NCBI GenBank assembly: GCA_938014865.1 | Contig: CALLQJ010000273.1 | Location: 1-6,264, forward strand | Origin: an uncultured Fastidiosipila sp. | Lineage (GTDB): Bacteria; Bacillota; Clostridia; Saccharofermentanales; Fastidiosipilaceae | Direction of reading: 5' to 3' | Length of the DNA: 6,264 nucleotides | Shown: positions 1 to 4,288 of the stretch, one piece after another | Numbering within the stretch: the stretch's first letter is position 1 | Layout of the letters: every line of letters begins with the position of its first letter | Translations under genes and position numbers: made by a program | The notes under the pieces: generated by a model | Told to the model about the DNA's origin: nothing | Database searches by the model: none | The model's input: only the letters and a program-made list of their open reading frames with translations

Positions 1-67
1 CAAGTCCGAACATCATAAAGCCACCTTCAGGAAAGAGTTCTTTGATTGGTTGGCCGTCCCCCTTCAT
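1..67 (-). other. Possible partial reading frame at left edge, unidentified
   Basis: On the minus strand an ATG at 67-65 opens a frame that stays open to the window edge (it begins MKGDGQPIKELFPEGG). It has no visible Shine-Dalgarno sequence, an in-frame TGA lies a few codons upstream, and I do not recognise the peptide. A plus-strand frame from base 2 is also open, until the stop at 140-142, but it would run through the hairpin cluster at 80-122. A third option is a plus-strand gene ending at the TAA at 16-18, followed by the terminator-like hairpin at 80-111. The sequence does not decide between these, so this is only a marker for the edge of an unknown gene or element. Confidence 0.15.
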
Positions 68-79
68 TACTATGCACAC

Positions 80-111
80 AGCCGGGCTTTTTCATTAAGC
101 CGGGCTTTTTT
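80..111 (+). terminator. Terminator-like hairpin, plus strand
   Basis: Two direct copies of AGCCGGGCT (80-88 and 98-106) can pair with each other because the unit is palindromic apart from its central G. This gives a 9-position stem with one G-G mismatch, followed by a run of T (to 111). That is the shape of a rho-independent terminator reading rightwards, for a gene lying off the left edge or ending near base 18. It faces the end of the minus-strand transporter. Confidence 0.45.
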
Positions 112-122
112 AACAAAAGCCC
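102..122 (-). terminator. Hairpin just past the transporter stop codon
   Basis: GGGCTTTT (102-109) and AAAAGCCC (115-122) form a perfect 8-bp stem with a 5-nt loop. It starts five bases after the minus-strand stop of the symporter. There is no long U tract on the minus strand beyond it, so it is a weak or rho-assisted terminator or a mRNA 3'-end stabiliser. It shares bases with the plus-strand hairpin at 80-111, so the two structures are mutually exclusive and the region looks bidirectional. Confidence 0.45.
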
Positions 123-127
123 TGCCG

Positions 128-1531
128 TCAATCCCGGACTAAGTCTTCTGCCTCCGCCGTCAGAATTTTTTCTTCCGCCGCCCGGTTGTCCCGGAGGATT
201 CTCGCATAGAATTTTTCATCGATCTTATAATATTTCCGAATCAGTATAAAACACACAATCACAAAGACAAGCGGGATCAGCATCATGCTGACCTTCAGGC
301 CCATTACCCCGCGGCTTGTCACATCCGCCGCCGAGTCCGCCCGCTTGATGCCGCTCAAAATCAAGGTGATGCCCGTCATGGCCGAGGCCAAGGCATTGGC
401 GCATTTATAAATCAGAGGCTGCAACGAAAAGGTCACACTTTCGTTGCGGCGCCCGAATTTCCACTGCCCGTACTCCACGCTGTCGGCAATATACATCAGC
501 ATCAAAAGCTGAATGAAGGACTGCCCGACAAAAATAAGCACGCCCGAAATCCCGATCGGCAGCATATGCAATGGCGCCAGGAAAAAGCCGATATAGCCCA
601 GAACCACCAGGCCGATGCCCAGGCTGAAAAGGCTTTGGCGCTTGATGCGCTTGGACAAAAGCGGGAAGACGGCCAGGCCGATGATCTGCGAAACCCCTAA
701 CAAAAGCGCGAAAACGGAATACATCCCCTCGTCGCCGTAGACATATTTAAAGTAGTAAATCCCCATGGCCGTCGTGGCCGTATAGCCGCTCATGAAGAGC
801 AGCATCGCGCCCGTGACCACCAGGAGCTGATCATTTTTGAAGATGATGCGGAAGAGATCCTTGAAACGTGTATGCTCGCCCTCTTTTTCCGGGATCGTTT
901 CTTCTTTGACGAAAATCAAGGTAAACGCCTGGAAGAAAAGCATCAGGGCCGCCGTAATCACCGCAATCCCGAACCAGCCCTTCTGCAGCGAGCCGAAGCG
1001 CTGCTCTAAATAATGACTCAGAGGAATCAGGGCGACCACCAGCGTAAACATGCCGAGGCTCGCGGAAATCCGCGCAGCAGAGCCGATCTTCTCGCGTTCT
1101 TTCTGATCCCGCGACAAGGCGGGGATCATGGACCAGTACGAGATGTCATTGGCCGTATACGAAAGTTCCCAGAAAAGATAGAGCAAGGTAAAAAGAATTA
1201 CGAAGGGCACACCCTTCAGGCCGAAATCGACAAAGAGCAAAATATGAAACAAAGCCCAGAACAAAGCGCCGCTCAGGATCCAGGGCTTGAATTTGCCCCA
1301 GCGTGTCTTCGTGTTATCGACCAGCGTCCCCATGAAGGGATCGTTGACGCCGTCAAAGATGCGCATAAACACAATGACCACCGTCACCATGCCGAGCGTC
1401 CCTTCCGAGACATTCAGCACATCCGTCATATAAAACATCATATACATGGTGACCAGGGTCGCGACCATATCACGGCCGATCGTGCCCATGCCGTACGCCA
1501 GGCGGTTTCGCCACAGTCCTTGCTTCGCCAT
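128..1531 (-). CDS. GPH-family (MelB-like) sugar:cation symporter
   Basis: A 467-residue polytopic inner-membrane protein of the glycoside-pentoside-hexuronide:cation symporter family in the major facilitator superfamily. It imports a sugar or glycoside together with Na+ or H+. Residues 57-84 carry the family signature (FDGVNDPFMG, then VDNTKTRWGKFKPW). By alignment from memory with E. coli MelB, the sugar- and cation-site residues are conserved: D21, D60, D64, D129, W133, R154 and K376. The helix X/XI signature (DSVEYGQWKFGRRNES) is at 350-365. Twelve hydrophobic segments and a charged cytoplasmic loop near 210-235 are visible, and the length is normal. The ATG start is supported by an AGGAGG 9 nt upstream and a promoter at 1557-1586. 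The substrate cannot be read from the sequence; no glycosidase or sugar regulator lies beside it in the window. Confidence 0.93.
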   Translation of the reverse strand: MAKQGLWRNRLAYGMGTIGRDMVATLVTMYMMFYMTDVLNVSEGTLGMVTVVIVFMRIFDGVNDPFMGTLVDNTKTRWGKFKPWILSGALFWALFHILLFVDFGLKGVPFVILFTLLYLFWELSYTANDISYWSMIPALSRDQKEREKIGSAARISASLGMFTLVVALIPLSHYLEQRFGSLQKGWFGIAVITAALMLFFQAFTLIFVKEETIPEKEGEHTRFKDLFRIIFKNDQLLVVTGAMLLFMSGYTATTAMGIYYFKYVYGDEGMYSVFALLLGVSQIIGLAVFPLLSKRIKRQSLFSLGIGLVVLGYIGFFLAPLHMLPIGISGVLIFVGQSFIQLLMLMYIADSVEYGQWKFGRRNESVTFSLQPLIYKCANALASAMTGITLILSGIKRADSAADVTSRGVMGLKVSMMLIPLVFVIVCFILIRKYYKIDEKFYARILRDNRAAEEKILTAEAEDLVRD

Positions 1532-1540
1532 TATCGGGGT

Positions 1541-1546
1541 CCTCCT
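1541..1546 (-). promoter_or_regulatory. Ribosome binding site of the GPH symporter
   Basis: The minus-strand AGGAGG lies 9 nt before the ATG at 1531-1529. It fixes the start that gives the usual family N-terminus (short basic leader, then the first membrane helix). Confidence 0.8.
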
Positions 1547-1556
1547 GCTCTTTTGA

Positions 1557-1586
1557 ATTATATCGGAAAAGACTGAGGCATGTAAT
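1557..1586 (-). promoter_or_regulatory. Sigma-A-like promoter of the GPH symporter
   Basis: On the minus strand there is a perfect TATAAT -10 (1562-1557). A -35 of ATTACA (1586-1581, 4 of 6 matches to TTGACA) lies 18 bp upstream. The predicted transcript start near 1550 leaves a leader of about 20 nt that already contains the ribosome binding site. Confidence 0.6.
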
Positions 1587-1669
1587 TTTCCGTTTGCATT
1601 GCAGTTTTTACGCGTGATCCGCCGCCCGTTGATCGCCCAAAGTTCTGTCGCGATAAATAGTCACCTCTA

Positions 1670-1698
1670 TTGACGTGCTAAAGAAATAAAGGCATTAT
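1670..1698 (+). promoter_or_regulatory. Promoter of the antitoxin gene
   Basis: TTGACG at 1670-1675 (5 of 6 matches to the -35 consensus) is followed after 17 bp by CATTAT at 1693-1698 (4 of 6 matches to the -10). The -10 lies within the inverted-repeat operator at 1679-1705. The ribosome binding site of the antitoxin starts about 10 nt after the predicted transcript start. Confidence 0.5.
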
Positions 1699-1705
1699 TT
1701 CTTTA
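1679..1705 (+). promoter_or_regulatory. Perfect 11-bp inverted repeat, likely antitoxin autorepression operator
   Basis: TAAAGAAATAA (1679-1689) and its exact reverse complement TTATTTCTTTA (1695-1705) are separated by the five bases AGGCA. The repeat spans the promoter's spacer and -10 and ends 24 bp before the antitoxin ATG. Phd/YefM antitoxins typically repress their own promoter by binding palindromes there, so this is the probable binding site. The symmetry is seen directly; the function is inferred. Confidence 0.65.
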
Positions 1706-1714
1706 CATTAATAA

Positions 1715-1721
1715 AGAGAGG
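1715..1721 (+). promoter_or_regulatory. Ribosome binding site of the antitoxin gene
   Basis: AGAGAGG lies 7 nt before the ATG at 1729. It favours that start over the out-of-frame ATG at 1722, which would sit directly on the site. Confidence 0.6.
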
Positions 1722-1728
1722 ATGCGCT

Positions 1729-2001
1729 ATGCCAAGCATTAAATCCGGTACAGACTTAAGAAACGGCTGCAACGAAATCTCAGAGTTCTGCCATGAAACG
1801 CAAGAACCTGTCTTCATCACAAAGAATGGACGCGGTGATCTCGCTGTGATGAGCATCGACACTTTTAACAAGCTCACGGGTCGACACGAGCTCTATCGTC
1901 TGCTGGACGAAAGTGAAGCGGATTTTGCTTCGGGACGTACTCTCTCGCTTGAAGATTCTATGAAAAGCATTCGTAACGACTTAGCCGACGGAACACTATA
2001 A
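1729..2001 (+). CDS. Phd/YefM-family type II antitoxin
   Basis: A 90-residue protein with the normal length and layout of Phd/YefM antitoxins. An N-terminal DNA-binding and dimerisation part (about 1-50) includes the typical stretch EPVFITKNGRGDLAVMS (26-42). A charged C-terminal segment (about 52-90, with LYRLLDESEADFASG and SLEDSMKSIRNDLADG) is of the kind that folds on binding the toxin. In this family the protein neutralises its partner toxin and represses the shared promoter, and a perfect palindrome lies on its promoter here. No intact toxin gene follows; only a short toxin-like remnant overlaps its stop codon. The gene is AT-richer than its neighbours, consistent with acquisition. It may survive as a stand-alone regulator or as an anti-addiction antitoxin. 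Confidence 0.88.
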   Translation: MPSIKSGTDLRNGCNEISEFCHETQEPVFITKNGRGDLAVMSIDTFNKLTGRHELYRLLDESEADFASGRTLSLEDSMKSIRNDLADGTL

Positions 2002-2059
2002 GATTCTTGTTTCTGAGTCTTATCAAAATGTGGAACATAATATAATTTCCTTATTATAA
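1994..2059 (+). pseudogene. Remnant of a RelE/ParE-type toxin gene
   Basis: In the frame shifted by one base from the antitoxin, codons 1994-2056 read HYKILVSESYQNVEHNIISL plus one more leucine before TAA (2057-2059). From memory this resembles the start of RelE/ParE-superfamily toxins (a first beta strand of type YKILVSES, then a helix), and it sits exactly where the toxin gene of a Phd/YefM pair begins, overlapping the antitoxin stop. The frame has no ATG, GTG or TTG where the toxin start would be (CAC stands before TAT) and is closed upstream by TAG at 1982-1984. No catalytic region follows, so toxin activity is not expected. The remnant is short, so chance similarity is possible, but its position makes that less likely. 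Confidence 0.55.
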
Positions 2060-2082
2060 AATCGGCGCTGTCTAAGCCATAC

Positions 2083-2106
2083 TTTAACGCACTTTTTAAC
2101 GCACTT
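2083..2106 (+). repeat. Two tandem copies of a 12-bp repeat
   Basis: TTTAACGCACTT occurs at 2083-2094 and again, identical, at 2095-2106. No third copy is seen in the window. The repeats lie in the non-coding stretch between the toxin remnant and the 3' end of tRNA-Ser. Paired short direct repeats beside a tRNA 3' end can be binding sites for an integrase or other protein, but the sequence alone does not show a function. Confidence 0.7.
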
Positions 2107-2145
2107 GTATTAATTGAATATAATTCAGTTTTACTTAAATATAAG

Positions 2146-2167
2146 CAAAAAGCCCGTAAATACGGGC
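2146..2167 (-). terminator. Rho-independent terminator of tRNA-Ser (possibly bidirectional)
   Basis: On the minus strand GCCCGT-ATTT-ACGGGC (2167-2152) forms a 6-bp GC-rich hairpin followed by TTTTT (2151-2147). It lies about 35 bp past the tRNA 3' end. On the plus strand an extended pairing of AAAAAGCCC (2147-2155) with GGGC (2172-2175) and the TTTTT at 2177-2181 could also stop transcripts coming from the antitoxin side. Confidence 0.75.
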
Positions 2168-2181
2168 CTTTGGGCGTTTTT

Positions 2182-2199
2182 GTAATTATATATAATTAC
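2182..2199. repeat. 18-bp perfect palindrome abutting tRNA-Ser
   Basis: GTAATTATATATAATTAC is a perfect palindrome made almost only of A and T. It ends two bases from the encoded CCA end of the tRNA. In the precursor RNA it would form a hairpin in the 3' trailer; in DNA it could be a protein site. No function is shown by the sequence. Confidence 0.6.
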
Positions 2200-2201
2200 T
2201 G

Positions 2202-2290
2202 TGGCGGAGAGTGTGGGATTCGAACCCACGGAGGCTTACACCTCTCCGATTTTCAAGACCGGTGCCTTCAGCCATCTCGACCAACTCTCC
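2202..2290 (-). tRNA. tRNA-Ser(UGA)
   Basis: An 89-nt class II tRNA with encoded CCA. The acceptor stem GGAGAGT (2290-2284) pairs with ACTCTCC, followed by discriminator G and CCA (ending at 2202). The anticodon stem CCGGT/ATCGG encloses the loop CTTGAAA, giving anticodon TGA, which reads UCA-type serine codons. A long variable arm (about AGAGGTGTAAGCCTCC), diagnostic of tRNA-Ser/Leu/Tyr, precedes the T arm GTGGG-TTCGAAT-CCCAC. It has its own promoter at 2305-2333 and a terminator at 2146-2167, so it is a single-gene unit. tRNA-Ser 3' ends are frequent integration sites, which is relevant to the repeats and antitoxin lying on that side. Confidence 0.96.
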
Positions 2291-2304
2291 GTTTGTGCTT
2301 GATT

Positions 2305-2333
2305 ATCATATAAAAAAGGAATCGCTTTGGCAA
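2305..2333 (-). promoter_or_regulatory. Promoter of tRNA-Ser
   Basis: On the minus strand TTGCCA (2333-2328) and TATGAT (2310-2305) are separated by exactly 17 bp, each with 5 of 6 consensus matches. Transcription would begin a few bases before the mature 5' end at 2290. A small inverted repeat, TCGCTT/AAGCGA (2322-2337), overlaps the -35 element. Confidence 0.7.
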
Positions 2334-2392
2334 GCGAAAGTAAAAAAATGCATGGAGTGATTAATCCCCCGCCCCGGCATAAAATTCCTCCG

Positions 2393-2424
2393 TTGACAAA
2401 AAACGAACAGAAACGATCAATACT
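2393..2424 (+). promoter_or_regulatory. Candidate promoter of the AraC-HTH operon
   Basis: A perfect TTGACA at 2393-2398 lies upstream of the two-gene operon. The -10 is poor: ATCAAT at 17 bp (2416-2421) or AATACT at 20 bp (2419-2424). The leader would be about 60 nt. A strong -35 with a weak -10 would fit a promoter that depends on an activator, possibly the encoded AraC-type protein, but this is inference. Confidence 0.4.
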
Positions 2425-2474
2425 TTGTTTTGCCGACGCTTTAAACTGGCTTTACCGGCTTTAAGAAATGAGAA

Positions 2475-2479
2475 GGGAG
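2475..2479 (+). promoter_or_regulatory. Ribosome binding site deciding the start at 2487
   Basis: GGGAG stands 7 nt from the ATG at 2487 and only 4 nt from the in-frame GTG at 2484. The spacing favours ATG 2487, which shortens the longest possible reading frame by one codon. Confidence 0.6.
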
Positions 2480-2486
2480 CGCTGTG

Positions 2487-3668
2487 ATGAACGCCGAAGC
2501 AAAATACAACCGCCTGATTGAAGAGATTGAAGAAGCTGTCTCATTGCCTCACGCTGCGAGCCCGGCTGAAATTGCAGAAGCACTTTCAGCCGCAAGCGGC
2601 ATCTCCGTGCGCGATCTCGGCAGCATCTTCCGCTTTTTATCCAGCAAGTCCCTGATCGCCTATATCAAGGAGCGGCAGATCATGCAGGCCTACCGCTGCA
2701 TCGTCCGTCAGGAAGACTTCGATTGGCTCGAGGCAATCGACTACACCGCACTCGGCGAACAGTCCGCGTTTATCCGTGCGTTTAAACGCACGCTGGATAT
2801 GACCCCCGGCGAAGCCTTTGAAAGACGGGCTGAGGATCACTTCCGCCCCCCTCTTCGCTGGGAGCGGCTCAGCGCGTCCGGCCTTGACGAAACGCCGGAA
2901 GAAGAAACGGAGGATCCGAGCATGGATGCAGAGAAAATTTTCGGTTTGGATGCCCAAGCCTATAAAGAAGCCGAACTTGCCGCCGACTACCAGAAGCTTT
3001 TCGCCTTTAACCGCCTGGAAGGCGAATTTGCCTTCGGCTTGTACAAGCGCTTCAAGGGCTGGGGCTTTGATATGCGAAGTGCCTTTGAGTACGTAGACGA
3101 ATTAAACGATATTGCCCGTCCGGCCTACAATGAAGAGCATAAAGAAGGCCGGGCTTTTCAAAAGAGAGTGGAGGAATTAGTCGACGCTTTTGCGGGCTAT
3201 TATCTTTTCCGGACCTACTGCGAGATGCCGGTCTCGGAATTAGGTGAGCTGCGCCGGGAATTTGAAATTATGGGCCTGGAAGACGATAATATTCCTTTGC
3301 CGCTTGTCAGGGCTTATGCCCACGGTGAAATCGACTGCACGGATTTTCCCGAAGTCGCCGCGTTTGTAGAAAAGCACGATGAAGAGATCGAGGATTTGGA
3401 GCGCTTCATCATGAACTACCGTTTGATGGGCCTCGAGGAAGCTCTGAACTGCGAGAAAGATTTTCAGGATCCGGATTTTGTCGTAAAGATCTGTGAGTCT
3501 GCGATGCGCTCCCTGCAGGAAGAGATCGAAAGCTGCGGCGTTCCCGACGCCTATGCCGACTACGACGGCTATTACGAAGACGAGCATTACAGGCCCCGCG
3601 AAATCAAAATGGATTTCGACATGGACAATATCGCCTACGAAGAAGATGATGACTTTTATGATTTTTGA
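2487..3668 (+). CDS. AraC-type DNA-binding domain fused to unknown acidic domain
   Basis: A 393-residue, probably cytoplasmic protein. Residues about 22-114 match the AraC/XylS double helix-turn-helix. A first HTH (SPAEIAEALSAASGISVRDLGSIF region) is followed by the linker helix, and then a clear second-HTH signature, EQSAFIRAFKRTLDMTPGEAF (91-111; compare the family's QSxFxRxFKxxxGxTPxxxR). The rest (about 115-393) is a mostly alpha-helical, strongly acidic region rich in E, D, Y and F, ending in a very acidic aromatic tail (YEEDDDFYDF). I do not recognise this part. Most AraC proteins carry the DNA-binding domain at the C-terminus after a sensor domain; here the order is reversed. The gene is followed 10 nt later by a cysteine-containing small gene, so the two are probably one operon. 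A role in transcription control is likely; signal and targets are unknown. Confidence 0.75.
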   Translation: MNAEAKYNRLIEEIEEAVSLPHAASPAEIAEALSAASGISVRDLGSIFRFLSSKSLIAYIKERQIMQAYRCIVRQEDFDWLEAIDYTALGEQSAFIRAFKRTLDMTPGEAFERRAEDHFRPPLRWERLSASGLDETPEEETEDPSMDAEKIFGLDAQAYKEAELAADYQKLFAFNRLEGEFAFGLYKRFKGWGFDMRSAFEYVDELNDIARPAYNEEHKEGRAFQKRVEELVDAFAGYYLFRTYCEMPVSELGELRREFEIMGLEDDNIPLPLVRAYAHGEIDCTDFPEVAAFVEKHDEEIEDLERFIMNYRLMGLEEALNCEKDFQDPDFVVKICESAMRSLQEEIESCGVPDAYADYDGYYEDEHYRPREIKMDFDMDNIAYEEDDDFYDF

Positions 3669-3674
3669 AAGGAG
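3669..3674 (+). promoter_or_regulatory. Ribosome binding site of the cysteine-containing gene
   Basis: AAGGAG begins one base after the upstream TGA (3666-3668) and lies 4 nt from the ATG at 3679. It decides this start over the upstream in-frame ATG at 3493, which lies well inside the preceding gene, and implies translational coupling. Confidence 0.7.
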
Positions 3675-3678
3675 CAAG

Positions 3679-4158
3679 ATGAGCGAACGTTTTCCCTCTT
3701 ATGATCAGATGGACAAAGCCTACCGCAAAGGCTATGTAAGGCCTTGCATCGACGGCATCCGGCGGGGCAGCGCCAAGTGCCGGGCCTACTGCCATTACGA
3801 AGAACACCCCGGATTTCTGACCAAAAAGCTCATCCGCAAGCAGCGCTGCATTGAAAAGGACTGCGACTACTTCGCGCCCAAGCCCGCCCGTGAAAAAGTC
3901 AAAAAACACGAGCCCTACAATCGCAGTGCCGACATCCTGGAATTTTCCAACGCCGTACTGAAAGACGCCGAAGGGATCAAAGCCCTCCGCGCCGAACAAA
4001 GCCCGAAGGGCGAATGGATCGTCGGCTATGCCGCCGTCGCCCGCTATGAGCTGAAAGGCTATGAGGAAAAAATCTCCCGCCTCGCGGGCGAAACCGTCCG
4101 CCTCAAAGATCTGAACTACTCCTACGAAAACGCCGCAAAAATTCTGTTTTCCGATTAA
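3679..4158 (+). CDS. Cysteine-containing protein of unknown function, possible zinc binder
   Basis: A 159-residue basic soluble protein that I cannot assign to a family. Near the N-terminus it has C23, then C34-x3-C38-H39 with H43, and about 20 residues later C57-x4-C62. Two spaced Cys pairs with nearby His residues suggest a structural metal site, probably zinc, though not a standard zinc-ribbon spacing. A lysine/arginine-rich stretch follows (about 66-82, KPAREKVKKHEPYN). The C-terminal half (about 85-159) has no cysteine, looks mixed alpha/beta and ends ENAAKILFSD. There is no signal peptide or membrane segment. It is the second gene of an operon with the AraC-HTH/acidic protein, and its net positive charge against the very acidic partner would allow a direct complex; that is inference. 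A terminator follows at 4202-4229. Confidence 0.8.
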   Translation: MSERFPSYDQMDKAYRKGYVRPCIDGIRRGSAKCRAYCHYEEHPGFLTKKLIRKQRCIEKDCDYFAPKPAREKVKKHEPYNRSADILEFSNAVLKDAEGIKALRAEQSPKGEWIVGYAAVARYELKGYEEKISRLAGETVRLKDLNYSYENAAKILFSD

Positions 4159-4201
4159 GAAGGCATTCTTCCGGATGGAGAATCGCCCCCGCCGAACCGA
4201 G

Positions 4202-4229
4202 AAAGGCCCCCGCCGGGGCCTTTTCTTTT
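4202..4229 (+). terminator. Rho-independent terminator of the two-gene operon
   Basis: AAAGGCCCC (4202-4210) and GGGGCCTTT (4215-4223) form a perfect 9-bp GC-rich stem with the 4-nt loop CGCC, followed by TCTTTT. It lies 43 bp past the stop of the cysteine-containing gene and separates this operon from the EFR1-type gene. Confidence 0.9.
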
Positions 4230-4232
4230 GCA

Positions 4233-4261
4233 TTGACAAGCGCCCGCCCTATGCTCAAAAT
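4233..4261 (+). promoter_or_regulatory. Promoter of the EFR1-type gene
   Basis: A perfect TTGACA (4233-4238) directly after the terminator is followed after 17 bp by CAAAAT (4256-4261, 4 of 6 matches). The transcript would begin near 4268, just before the AAAAGGAGG at 4271-4279. Confidence 0.55.
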
Positions 4262-4288
4262 AAAACGCATAAAAGGAGGCGCTATAAG

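Noticed and set aside
1013..1576. 187-codon plus-strand open frame antisense to the GPH symporter
   Set aside because: It is rich in H, Q and R, has no ribosome binding site or known motif, and mirrors the codons of a well-supported membrane transporter.
1587..1669. Search for a gene or riboswitch between the symporter promoter and the antitoxin promoter
   Set aside because: Nothing beyond a weak AATAG/CTATT inverted repeat (about 1656-1671) was seen, too short to call.
2322..2337. Small hairpin TCGCTT/AAGCGA followed by T on the minus strand, as a terminator
   Set aside because: The stem is only 6 bp, no minus-strand gene lies upstream, and it overlaps the -35 of the tRNA promoter.
3493..3678. 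Upstream in-frame ATG at 3493 for the cysteine-containing protein
   Set aside because: It lies inside the preceding gene; AAGGAG at 3669-3674 points to ATG 3679.
3240..4239. Two long minus-strand open frames (about 3240-3677 and 3604-4239) opposite the AraC-HTH operon
   Set aside because: Both lack start signals and family motifs, and one runs through a strong terminator. They are reverse-complement shadows of the plus-strand genes.
4175..4288. Upstream in-frame extension of the EFR1-type protein starting at 4175
   Set aside because: It would cover the terminator at 4202-4229 and the promoter at 4233-4261, has no ribosome binding site, and adds a very basic unlike-family sequence.
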